Program-made: the position numbers and the translations under genes
The notes under the pieces: model-generated
Told to the model about the DNA's origin: nothing
The model's database searches: none
The model's input: the letters and a program-made list of their open reading frames with translations, nothing else
Shown here: positions 8,022 through 15,651 of the stretch, in pieces
How positions within the stretch are numbered: the first letter of the stretch is position 1
Layout: every line of letters starts with the position of its first letter
DNA from: Candidatus Zhuqueibacterota bacterium
GTDB lineage: Bacteria; Zhuqueibacterota; Zhuqueibacteria; Zhuqueibacterales; Zhuqueibacteraceae
Assembly (NCBI GenBank): GCA_022616415.1
Contig: JAKEEU010000142.1
Coordinates: forward strand, 1-32,657
Reading direction: 5' to 3'
DNA: 32,657 nt

Positions 8022-9557
8022 TTATTTTCCTCCCACTCTTCCATAAACCACATCCGCCACAAAATCCATGTCTGCAATCAATCCAGCTTGCGTCCGATGG
8101 ATGGCAGAAAGCTTCAATTTCTTTTCAAATTCAGCCAACTCCGCATCATTGATTTCATCGGCGCCAACGATCCAGCGCATGCCATCTTGCGCCACTTTCA
8201 AGGCGGCTTCGCGCGCAAAGATGCGGCTGATGGTGGTCAACGCTTCAGGATTGAATCGCGCGTCGGTTTTTGGATTCAATTTACCTTCGGCGACGCGAAT
8301 GGCGCGGTTGGCGAGGCTGCCGGCGCATTCGGCGTAAGCGATCAATTCGCCGAGGCGGAACATGACGTGTTGATTGCGGGTTAAGCGGCGCAGGCGCGCT
8401 CTTTCCAACAACTCGGCGAGCGCGTGCAGGCCGAGCGCGGCGATATTCGCGCCGGCTTGGGAATGGCTCATGTGCAGTTCTTCGAGCCGTCGCGCCTCGT
8501 TATGATAATGCTGGCCGCGCGTTTTGAGATGCAATTGCCAGCGGTCACGGCAGATTGTCATCTCCATAATTTCGGAAGTGCCTTCGTAAATCGTGGTGAT
8601 GCGCACGTCGCGTTTGATTTTTTCCACCATGTATTCTTTGACGTAGCCGCCGAGCGCCTGAATGCTCGCGTCCGCCGCCGTGTTGCCGGCTTCGGAGGCC
8701 ATGTATTTTGCAATCGCACCTTCGGTGTTGAGATTGTCGCCGGTGGAATCGATGCGCTCGGCCGTCTCTTCGATGTAAGCGCGGCTGGCTTCGAGTCGCG
8801 CCACGTGCGGCACGATGAGCTTGTGCGTGTAGCCTTGTTTCTCGGAAAGCGGGCCGCCAGCTTGAATGCGTTCGGCGGAATAAGGAATGGCGCGGTCGAG
8901 AGCAGCCCAACCCGCGCCGAGACCGAATGCTGCTACCATCAAGCGGGTGTAGCCAAAAACCAATTACGCCTGAATAAGTCCCTGCCCCTCAACGCCACCG
9001 AGCAAGTGGTCGGCATCGACATAGACCTCATCAAGCGAAAGTGGAGCCGTGTTGCTGGCGCGAATGCCGTGCTTGTCTTCCGGCTTGCCGTGGCTGAAAC
9101 CAGGCGTGCCTTTTTCCACGACGAACCAGCTCGGGCCGCCAGGCGCTTTTGCCAAAATGCTGCAGAGATCGGTTGCGCCGTAGGCCATCAACAAACCTTC
9201 TTCGGCGATGTGCGTGAGCCACTTTTTCTTTTGCTCGGGCGTGCGGCCAAACATAATCGGGTCGCTGCCGAGAAAAGTCGCGAGCACGCCGGTGGCGATG
9301 CCGAGATCGATGCGGGCCATTTGCTCGCAGAGGCGATAAACATCAAACGCGCCACCGCCCATGCCGCTGAATTCTTCGGGGATGAACAGGAGTCGAATGC
9401 CCAAGCCCGTGCACATTTCCCGCACGATGTCGACGGGAAATTCGTCTTTCTCGTCAAGCTCGATGAGCTTCTCATCAGGAAGACGTCCCGTCGCAAATTC
9501 TTTGATCGCGGAAAGCGTTAAATCAAGCGTATCTTTGTCGAGGCCAGTGTTCTTCAT
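8022..9557 (-). pseudogene. Acyl-CoA dehydrogenase, missing its flavin-site segment and interrupted by TAA
   Basis: The frame opens with [20 protein letters not shown] (ATG 9557, AGGA eight bases upstream). It includes the acyl-CoA dehydrogenase core: the [12 protein letters not shown] segment, the AYGAT motif, [15 protein letters not shown], and the C-terminal helical domain with the catalytic-loop motif [10 protein letters not shown]. Two defects are visible. AYGAT is joined directly to [12 protein letters not shown], so roughly 45 residues that normally hold the EPxAGSD and WI(S/T)NG flavin-binding motifs are absent. At 8964-8966 an in-frame TAA replaces what is usually Gln in GQGLIQAQ. 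The rest reads in one frame to 8022. Its place beside the synthase suggests a shared lipid pathway, but the product should be inactive. Confidence 0.85.
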
Positions 9558-9581
9558 TTTTGAAATCCTCGCGAGGTTTTA

Positions 9582-9753
9582 GATGGCTGGATTGATGGAT
9601 TATTGGATTATTGGATTACTGGATTACTGGATTACTGGATTGATGGATTGATGGAGTGTTGGAATGATGCCGTGATCCAGCACTCCAACACTCCATTGCT
9701 CCATCACTCCAAAACTCCATTACTCCATCACTCCATCGATCCATCAATCCATT
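9582..9753. repeat. Heptamer inverted repeat (TGGATTA-type / CTCCATC-type)
   Basis: About ten 7-base TGGATTN units on the left face about ten ATCCATN or CTCCATN units on the right, so the region can form a long hairpin. It lies between the stop region of the first HMG-CoA reductase copy and the acyl-CoA dehydrogenase start. The reductase's TGA (9744-9746) falls within it. A related element follows the second reductase copy at 12768-12896. Confidence 0.8.
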
Positions 9754-11000
9754 CTTACGAATTTCTCCGTCCGATTGCGTCCGTATTCTTCGTGCGCTGA
9801 AACCCAATCCGAAGATGAAATCGCCGCAGCCAACGAAATCTCGCCGGCCAGCACGGCGCCGGCGACAATCTCCGCCAATCTGTTGACTTTGCCCTTGCCG
9901 TAGCAGCCATGATCTCGAGGCATTCGCGTTGCGTCGCCAAACCGGTTCCGCCGCCGTAAGTGGCGACGATGAGCGAAGGAATCGTCATCGAAATGTACAT
10001 ATCTTCATCCGGCGTCAGCTCGACATAGATGATCCCTGCGGAGGATTCCGACACGTTGGCAACATCCTGGCCGGTGGCGATGAACATGGCGGTAATGCCG
10101 TTGGCCGAATGCAAACCGTAAAACGAATTTGCTGGCCAGATAAAAATCAACGTATTTGAGTTTGGCGACACTCGAGGTCGATTCGGCTTCTTCACGAATT
10201 TGGCCGGTGTGCGCTTGCACCCACTTTTCAAAACGGCGGGCGGCGCGGGCGTCATCAAACACAAAAACCGGCGCGCGCTGCATGGCATCGCCGATCACGG
10301 TACACTTGACGCCGCCGCAGAGATTCAACACTTTGATGCCGCGATTGTAAGAGGCGACCAGCGAGCCCTCCGAAGTCGCCAGCGGAATCAAAAACTCGCC
10401 CTGCGCATGCTCGCCGTTCACCTGCAACGGTCCGGCAAAGCCCATCGGCACCTGCGCTACTCCGGTAAAATGCTCGCAGTTGCCTTTGGTTATATGCGGA
10501 TCAAAAGAAAAGTGGGGAATATGCTGCAGCTTGACCTCAGAGAATTGCTCGATAAATTTTTGACGTTGTTTAACGGCTTCATCCGCGTAATCATCCCTAG
10601 TGTTGCGGGGCATGCGCACGAGATGATCATCCGCTTCGGCGATGGCGCAATTGACTTTTAATTTCAACTCGCCAAACGGTTTGGCCATAAACTCAACTTC
10701 GATCTGATGCTTTCCGACGGGCAACGAGACGGTGTGAGCGATAATATCGAGCGTCTGGCGCAGGGGGAAGTCGAGGGGGCAGCTCAATGAGATTTGATCC
10801 GGCGAGACCGTCTGGCCATTGCCGAGGTCGAGTTTGATGTTGTTTTTCGGTACTTCGGTGCCATTAAATTTGACGCTCTGGATTCCGGTGAATATCGCAT
10901 CGCTGAGCCGATTTTTGATTGAAAACTTGACTCCACCTTCGACGTTCGTCAAACTTCCAAAGGTGTAGAGCTGCTTGAGCAAAAGACTCGGTATCGTCAT
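9744..11000 (-). pseudogene. HMG-CoA reductase paralogue 1, internally deleted and frameshifted
   Basis: The start ATG at 11000 has a strong AGGAGG four bases upstream. The first 290 or so residues align throughout with paralogue 2 (12901-14445), including the N-terminal extra domain, GNCEHFTGVAQVP and the catalytic-Glu segment ATSEGSLVAS. After YLASKF the reading jumps, near 10130, to GLHSANGITAMFIATG. This removes about 105-110 residues present in paralogue 2, including the catalytic lysine motif ATDKK, and shifts the frame. A second frame change lies near 9915 (before CYGKGKVN). The end restored in the proper frame has the His motif SAHEEYGRNR and stops at 9744. Catalysis is not expected. 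Confidence 0.85.
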
Positions 11001-11056
11001 ATCGCCTCCTCTGCGCCAGATAAAATTCATCCTGGGTTAAAAGTTGATGAAAAAGA

Positions 11057-11089
11057 AAGCCCACTCGGCTAAAGAGGCCGAGTGGGCTT
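11057..11089 (-). terminator. Strong hairpin upstream of HMG-CoA reductase paralogue 1
   Basis: Perfect 13-bp arms AAGCCCACTCGGC (11057-11069) and GCCGAGTGGGCTT (11077-11089). On the minus strand the hairpin is followed by TCTTTTTC, so it fits a rho-independent terminator or leader attenuator before the reductase start at 11000. A similar hairpin precedes paralogue 2. Confidence 0.65.
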
Positions 11090-11110
11090 GAAAATTTTTT
11101 AAACAGTGAT

Positions 11111-11129
11111 TGCGGTTTTACAAACCGCA
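11111..11129. repeat. Small hairpin TGCGGTTT-TAC-AAACCGCA
   Basis: Perfect 8-bp arms with a 3-base loop, in the intergenic cluster of hairpins upstream of reductase paralogue 1. No U-tract follows on either strand. Confidence 0.5.
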
Positions 11130-11236
11130 CTTTGTACGTCCCTCACCATATCACTGCGCCATGGAATCACTCCCGGCGCCACGACCCGGCTGATTAAAAC
11201 ACCGCGCTTCATTTTTGGCTCCTACCGTTGAGGGGG

Positions 11237-11286
11237 GTGTGGACTTTCTAGTCCACACGCGTGCATCGCGGACAAGAATGTCCGCG
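11237..11286. repeat. Tandem REP-like hairpins
   Basis: Two different perfect hairpins lie side by side: GTGTGGACT-TTCT-AGTCCACAC (11237-11258) and CGCGGACA-AGAA-TGTCCGCG (11267-11286). They sit immediately downstream of the SGNH hydrolase fragment, a usual place for REP-type elements. Confidence 0.7.
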
Positions 11287-11298
11287 CTCCCGCCTCGT

Positions 11299-11808
11299 TT
11301 AGAAAATCGCTTTCACTTGCTCAACCGCTTCCATCGATATTTGGGCCGAAACGCTGCCGCCATACTGGCCTTTAAATTCGGCGCAATTCAGCTTCGGGAT
11401 GGTGAGCTGGAAAGTGGCATTGATTTTCTCGATGAACGCATTCGCCACGATTGCATAGCCGCCATCGTTGGGATGCACGCCATCGAGGCTGAACGCTGTG
11501 TTCGCCGGATCCATCATGACAAACCGTCCAGAATAGCCATCCAATCCGGCAGTATTCAACGCAGTGAGCATTGAGTTGGCATCAACAATCGGAACTTGGA
11601 ATTGCGTTGCCAGACTTTGAAGCGTGTTGTTGAAGCCATCAACCGCCTGCTTGATCGCATCGTTCTCGGTGACTGTGAGCGACATGGTTTCAGGGAATGG
11701 CTGGCCGGTCGGATTCAACCCCGCCGCTTTCATTCCTTGTTCCAATGCTTGCGCATTCGCTGCGGGCAATCCCATTTGCATCAATGCGGCAGCGTTTGGA
11801 ATATGCCC
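11299..11808 (-). pseudogene. SGNH/GDSL hydrolase, C-terminal fragment
   Basis: About 165 residues match the C-terminal half of a GDSL-type lipase/esterase. There is an N-A-A-A-L segment, a FNNTLQSLATQFQVPIVDAN segment typical of the helix and strand before the last block, and the catalytic block V motif LDGVHPNDGGYAIVANAF carrying the Asp and His. The N-terminal block I (GDSL serine) and oxyanion residues are absent. Homology seems to begin near GHIPNAAAL at about 11808, where the plus-strand TPR fragment also begins. The fragment ends at 11299, directly followed by REP-like hairpins. Confidence 0.75.
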
Positions 11809-11960
11809 GCACCTTAATCGAGTTGGGACGGCACGCGGAGGCAAGGGAACAACTCCAAACGTCTGTTGGCTTGCCGCAGGCGCAATGGGATGACCCGGTG
11901 ACCCAAGAAGAAGCGGCCAAGATGCTGAAGGAAATTCAGGACAAGGAGGATAAAACGTAG
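11800..11960 (+). pseudogene. 3' end of a TPR-repeat protein gene
   Basis: The plus strand reads EYARTLIELGRHAEAREQL, a typical TPR helix pair, then QTSVGLPQAQWDDPVTQEEA and a Lys/Glu-rich tail to a TAG at 11958. Only the last 50 or so residues are present. Upstream of about 11800 the sequence is the antisense of the SGNH hydrolase fragment. Both genes are therefore cut at the same point and would originally have been divergent. Confidence 0.6.
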
Positions 11961-12030
11961 CTCAGACAACTTCCATAATAGTGGGACAACAAACGAATAG
12001 TATAACAGAATCATCACGCAAAAACATTCA

Positions 12031-12189
12031 AATGACAGAAAGATGGAGGACAGAAAAATGATCCGTAAACGGATCAAAGTTGTCATGATTCCGCACGGCG
12101 GAATGTTTGCGATCTCCTCGCTGCTCCACGGTGAGCATTGCCTTGATGATACCAAACTCTATTTTTCTGCCTTTCATTTTTCTGTCTTG
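12031..12189. repeat. Inverted repeat of GACAGAAAAATG-type units
   Basis: The left arm (12031-12063, with GACAGAAAGATG and GACAGAAAAATG units) is complementary to the right arm (12159-12189, CTATTTTTCTG... and TTTCATTTTTCTGTC). Smaller hairpins GATCCGT-AAA-CGGATC and ATTCCGC-ACG-GCGGAAT lie between. The interval 11961-12256 holds this element and no gene I can support. Confidence 0.65.
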
Positions 12190-12256
12190 GCTTTTGTTCA
12201 AGCCAACTTAACATTACCAAGGGTATTTTTTTCTTTTGCTACCGCAACTGCATAGC

Positions 12257-12748
12257 TTAGTTCCGCGCTTCGGCCGCTTGCTCGCGATTGAGTTGATCCA
12301 ATAGTTCAAGTATTTCCTTGTTGCGCGGGATGTCGCTCATCGAATGGCCATAGTGAGCAAAGCGCACCAGCCCCCTTTTATCGACAATGGCCTGTGCCGG
12401 GATGCGGCCGAGCTTGAATAAGTTGACTTCCTGCCCATAGAGCTTGAGCACGCGATGCTCGGGGTCGGGCAAACCGACAAAGGGCAGTTGATGATTAGCC
12501 CAATAATCTTGAAAGAGTTGCTCATGCTCGGGGCCAACCACGACGATCTCCGCGTCACGCTGGACAAACTGCTCGTAATCTCGACGCAACTGCGCCGTAT
12601 GCTGTTCGCAGAATGGTCAGAAGAAGCCGCGATTGAAAACCAATACGACGTTTTTCTTGTCGTGAAAATCGGCAAGGCGCACAGGTTTATCGTTGAAATC
12701 ATTCAACGTGAAATCCGGCGCCGGCGTGTGAAGTTGAACTTTGGGCAT
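12257..12748 (-). CDS. Peroxiredoxin-like protein with in-frame TGA at the peroxidatic Cys (candidate selenoprotein)
   Basis: The reading frame is 163 residues if the TGA at 12617-12619 is read through. Before it the sequence is an AhpC/TSA thioredoxin fold start (TPAPDFTLNDF, then VVLVFNRGFF). After it comes PFCEQHTAQLRRDYEQF, then LPFVGLPDPEHRVLKLYGQE and a C-terminal helix. Relatives I know have RGFWCPFC here, so the TGA (codon 44) falls on the first Cys of the CPxC motif and the second Cys (47) is kept. The most economical reading is a U-P-F-C selenoperoxiredoxin that reduces peroxides with thiols. Both flanking halves share one frame and are well conserved, unlike nearby pseudogenes. The start ATG 12748 follows a weak purine-rich site. 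A sequencing error (TGC/TGT to TGA) remains possible. Confidence 0.72.
12590..12611 (-). promoter_or_regulatory. Possible SECIS-like hairpin after the peroxiredoxin TGA
   Basis: Arms CTGCG (12611-12607) and CGCAG (12594-12590) enclose a 12-base loop, starting 5 bases after the TGA. An alternative pairing of GCGAAC with the GTTGCG segment would put the loop further downstream. The hairpin is weak and hand-found. Confidence 0.25.
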
Positions 12749-12767
12749 TTCTTTGCTCTCGCAAGTT

Positions 12768-12896
12768 GGATGGTTGGATCGATGGATCGATGGATTGTTG
12801 GATTGATGGAGTGATGGGACGCAAAGTGCTCCAGTGCTCCAGCTATCCAAAAATCCAGCTATCCAACGATCCAGCACTCCATTACTCCACCACTCC
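12768..12896. repeat. Heptamer inverted repeat, second copy
   Basis: TGGATNN units on the left face CTCCAGN, ATCCAGC and CTCCATT units on the right. Like the element at 9582-9753, it lies directly between the end of an HMG-CoA reductase copy (here 12901) and the start of the next minus-strand gene. Confidence 0.75.
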
Positions 12897-12900
12897 CGCT

Positions 12901-14445
12901 TTATCGGTTTCTCCCATACTGCTCGTGGCTCGACACCCAGTCCGAAGAGGAAATCGCTGCAGCCAATGAGATTTCACCCGCCAGCACCGCGCCCGCAATG
13001 ATTTCCGCCAATTTGTTGACCTTGCCTTTGCCATAGCATCGCAATAGCTCGAGACATTCACGCTGCGTCGCCAAGCCGGTGCCGCCGCCATACGTCGCCA
13101 CAATCAGCGAGGGAATCGTGATGGAGAGATACAAATCACGTTCGGGGGTCAACTCGGTATAAATGATACCCGCCGAGGACTCTGCGACATTCGCCACATC
13201 CTGCCCGGTCGCGATGAACATCGCCGTGATCGCATTGGCCGAGTGCAAGCCGTTGTTGTTCGCGCCGGAAAGAATGGCGCCAACATTGGCGATGCCGTTG
13301 TGGTAAGTCAGGCTCTCCGGCTCCACGCGCATTTGCTGGATGAGCACGTCGCGCTTGATCACCGCTTCTGCGGTGACGCGCTTGCCGCGCGTGCGCATGA
13401 TATTGATCTGTGAGGCCTTTTTGTCCGTGGCGAAATTGGACTCTAAATAAAAATGTTTGATGCCGTCAAAATTGTCGATCATCCAACTGCACGCCGCAAA
13501 GGTGGCGCGTCCGACCATGTTCTGCCCGGCGGCGTCGCCGGTGGAAAAATTGAAGCGCAGAAAAACGAACTTGCTCGCCAAATACGGATCGATATATAGC
13601 AATTTGACAACCCGCGAGCTTGCTTCGGCCTCTTCGCGGATTTTGTCGAGATTGGCGTCCACCCATTTCACGAACTCGCGGCTGGCGCGGGCATCTGCAA
13701 AAACGAAAACCGGCGCGCGCTGCATCGCATCGCCGACGACGCTGCACTTGACGCCGCCACAAAGATTCAGCACTTTCATGCCGCGATTGTAGGAAGCGAC
13801 GAGCGTGCCTTCGGAGGTCGCCAACGGAATCAAAAATTCACCCTGAGCATGTTCGCCATCGATCTTGAGCGGTCCCGCAAAGCCGAGTGGCACTTGCGCT
13901 ACGCCGGTAAAATGCTCGCAATTGCCTTTGGCAAGATGCGGGTCAAAGGAAAATTTGGCGACGTGCTCCAGCTTGGCGCCCGTGAGCTGCTCGACAAATT
14001 TTTGCCGCTTTTTGATCGCCTCGTCGGAGTAATCGTCTTGGGGATGGCGCGGAATGACGATGCGAGCTACAGTCGTTTCGGAAATTGCATCATCGACTTT
14101 CAATTTCAATTTGCCGAAGGCCTTGGTTTCAAAAGCGATCTCGAGGCTGTGCTTGCCTTCGGCCAGCGGCGCGATGCGCGCCAAAATATCCAGCGTCTTC
14201 CGCAGCGGAAAGTCAATCGGATGGTTTGATGAGATTTGATCCGGTGTGAGGATTTGGCCATTGCCGAGATCGAGCGAGAGGGCGTGTCGAGGCACTTCGG
14301 CGCCATTGATGATAATGTTACCGACACCGGTCAGCATCGCGTCGCTGAGACGGTTTTTGATCGAGAATTTGATTCCACCCTCGACGTTTTTCAAGCTGCC
14401 AAACGTGTAGAGTTGTTTGAGCACGAGACTGGGAATGATGGCCAT
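12901..14445 (-). CDS. HMG-CoA reductase (paralogue 2, intact) with an extra N-terminal domain
   Basis: This 514-residue protein should reduce HMG-CoA to mevalonate with NAD(P)H. From the ATG at 14445 (GGAG five bases upstream), residues 1-125 form a beta-rich domain (LVLKQLYTFGSLKNVEGG onward) that I do not recognise in standard reductases. The catalytic part follows: GNCEHFTGVAQVPLGFAGPL, Glu212 in ATSEGTLVAS, Lys342 in ATDKKASQIN, Asp416 in GQDVANVAESS and a C-terminal His507 in SSHEQYGRNR. All four catalytic residues of the family are present. The lysine motif and length resemble class I enzymes. It is a close paralogue of the broken copy at 9744-11000. Its role may be in isoprenoid supply or in the neighbouring lipid cluster. 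Confidence 0.92.
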   Translation of the reverse strand: MAIIPSLVLKQLYTFGSLKNVEGGIKFSIKNRLSDAMLTGVGNIIINGAEVPRHALSLDLGNGQILTPDQISSNHPIDFPLRKTLDILARIAPLAEGKHSLEIAFETKAFGKLKLKVDDAISETTVARIVIPRHPQDDYSDEAIKKRQKFVEQLTGAKLEHVAKFSFDPHLAKGNCEHFTGVAQVPLGFAGPLKIDGEHAQGEFLIPLATSEGTLVASYNRGMKVLNLCGGVKCSVVGDAMQRAPVFVFADARASREFVKWVDANLDKIREEAEASSRVVKLLYIDPYLASKFVFLRFNFSTGDAAGQNMVGRATFAACSWMIDNFDGIKHFYLESNFATDKKASQINIMRTRGKRVTAEAVIKRDVLIQQMRVEPESLTYHNGIANVGAILSGANNNGLHSANAITAMFIATGQDVANVAESSAGIIYTELTPERDLYLSITIPSLIVATYGGGTGLATQRECLELLRCYGKGKVNKLAEIIAGAVLAGEISLAAAISSSDWVSSHEQYGRNR

Positions 14446-14550
14446 AAAGTCTCCTCGGATATTAGATGATTCCGCCAGAGCCCAAAAATCGTTCATCCGA
14501 CTTTACTGATAAAGGCTATTGACTGAATTTTCGCGATTAAGCGTATTGTA

Positions 14551-14590
14551 CAAAAGCCCGCTCGATTCGAATGATTCGAGCAGGCTTTTG
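14551..14590 (-). terminator. Hairpin upstream of HMG-CoA reductase paralogue 2
   Basis: CAAAAGCC-c-GCTCGA (14551-14565) pairs with TCGAGC-a-GGCTTTTG (14576-14590), with one mismatch and a 10-base loop. It lies between the DUF2887-like gene end (14646) and the reductase start (14445) and ends in a short U-tract on the minus strand. It resembles the hairpin at 11057-11089 in sequence (AAGCCCNCTCG) and position. Confidence 0.6.
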
Positions 14591-14645
14591 AGTTCAGCCA
14601 GAGGGATAAATTGCTCCTTGCTAGATCGTTTCAGGCATTACCGGA

Positions 14646-15503
14646 TTAGTTGACCAAATCCTTCAACTCGTCAATGCTTTGAATGGTCAGCAGCATCGTC
14701 GCGATTTTTTCCAGATTTTCGGTATTATTGATCGCCTGAATTTTTTGCCGGAGGTCTTCCGGCACCACCCCAAAGCGGGCGGCCATTTGCTTGAGGAGAA
14801 TTTGTTGAATCCCTTTGGGAATTCCTCGTTGCTCTCCTTTCAACAAAATTTCTTGACCGAGTGGTGTGTCTTCCATAATAATGCCTCCAAATAAGATGCC
14901 AATTTCATCTCCTGTCATAGTTCTGATCCGATGAGAAATCGCTCCACCGAGAAAACTCAACAGGTTTTTCCGTTCCGCCGTTGTCAGGTCAGGCGCGCCT
15001 TTGATCTGTTCCGCCCAATCCGGAGCCTGTTGTTTGATCTCTTCGGGTGAAATATCACACAGCGGATAAAGCGGCGTCAAGTGAATGTCATTATGCTGAC
15101 TCAACTCGTCTACTTTGATTCGACTGAGTATAAAAATCTTGGGCGAAAATTTGAGTAACGAAGAGCCGCTAAATTGCCGCTCAAACAACTGGGCCGCGCG
15201 ATAATGCGATTCATCCAGAAAAATCACGGTGGCACCGATACTCCCCCAATACTTATACTGCGTGCAATACAGCATGATCTTTTTAACCATGCGATAGAGC
15301 AACTCCGCATCATCGTATCCTTGCATTTCGACCAAGACCACATGCTGGCCGGAGCGGCCTATCAGAAAGATGTCGGCTCGTTGCTCAATTTCCTTGAACG
15401 TCAGGCTCTTCGCCTCGTAGTCGTCAGCCTCGGCATCGACGAACCTCGCCACTGCGTTTGGGAAGTACGTCGCATACTCGTGGAACAGCTTGTCAGTCGC
15501 CAC
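14646..15503 (-). CDS. DUF2887/Rpn-like PD-(D/E)XK nuclease-transposase family protein
   Basis: The N-terminus (ATDKLFHEYATYFPNAVARF) and the motif series ADIFLIG...VVLVEMQGYDD match the PD-(D/E)XK core of the DUF2887/Rpn-type families, with Asp in ADIF and Glu/Gln in VEMQ as active-site candidates. Further on are YCTQYKYWGSIGATVIFL, a PLYPLCDISPEEI segment and a C-terminal helical part like those of DUF4351-type tails. Such proteins are linked to recombination-promoting nucleases and often lie near repeats. I chose the GTG at 15503 because AAAGGAG precedes it by 6 bases. An ATG at 15563 would add 20 residues without a ribosome-binding site. Length is 285 residues. Confidence 0.8.
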   Translation of the reverse strand: MATDKLFHEYATYFPNAVARFVDAEADDYEAKSLTFKEIEQRADIFLIGRSGQHVVLVEMQGYDDAELLYRMVKKIMLYCTQYKYWGSIGATVIFLDESHYRAAQLFERQFSGSSLLKFSPKIFILSRIKVDELSQHNDIHLTPLYPLCDISPEEIKQQAPDWAEQIKGAPDLTTAERKNLLSFLGGAISHRIRTMTGDEIGILFGGIIMEDTPLGQEILLKGEQRGIPKGIQQILLKQMAARFGVVPEDLRQKIQAINNTENLEKIATMLLTIQSIDELKDLVN

Positions 15504-15651
15504 TTCATTCTCCTTTCCAAGCCATGTGGCTCGCTCAACGGGTTTGTCAACCCAAGCCCTCACTTACCACAATATTAACAAGATTATTCTAAAAAAGCAA
15601 GTTCTTCTTCTTTGAGCAAGCGGCAAATTGGGGTTTGTCGCACTTAAGCTT

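Noticed and set aside
8964..8966. TAA in the acyl-CoA dehydrogenase as a recoded codon
   Set aside because: No known amino acid is inserted at TAA in bacteria, and the gene has a second lesion, so this is a nonsense mutation or error.
8424..9521. Plus-strand open frame of 365 codons opposite the acyl-CoA dehydrogenase
   Set aside because: Antisense shadow. The minus strand carries clear family motifs on both sides of its single TAA.
9582..9753. CRISPR array
   Set aside because: Units are 7 bases and contiguous with inverted halves. No repeats of 23-45 bases with unique spacers and no cas genes are present.
9603..9807. Open frames on both strands within the heptamer repeat
   Set aside because: Tandem 7-base units without a stop create open frames; the translations are pure repeats.
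12617..12619. TGA read as Trp or Gly through an alternative genetic code
   Set aside because: Several intact genes end at TGA at their family's normal length (phasin, lipase, mlaE), and both internal TGAs sit at Cys positions rather than Trp or Gly.
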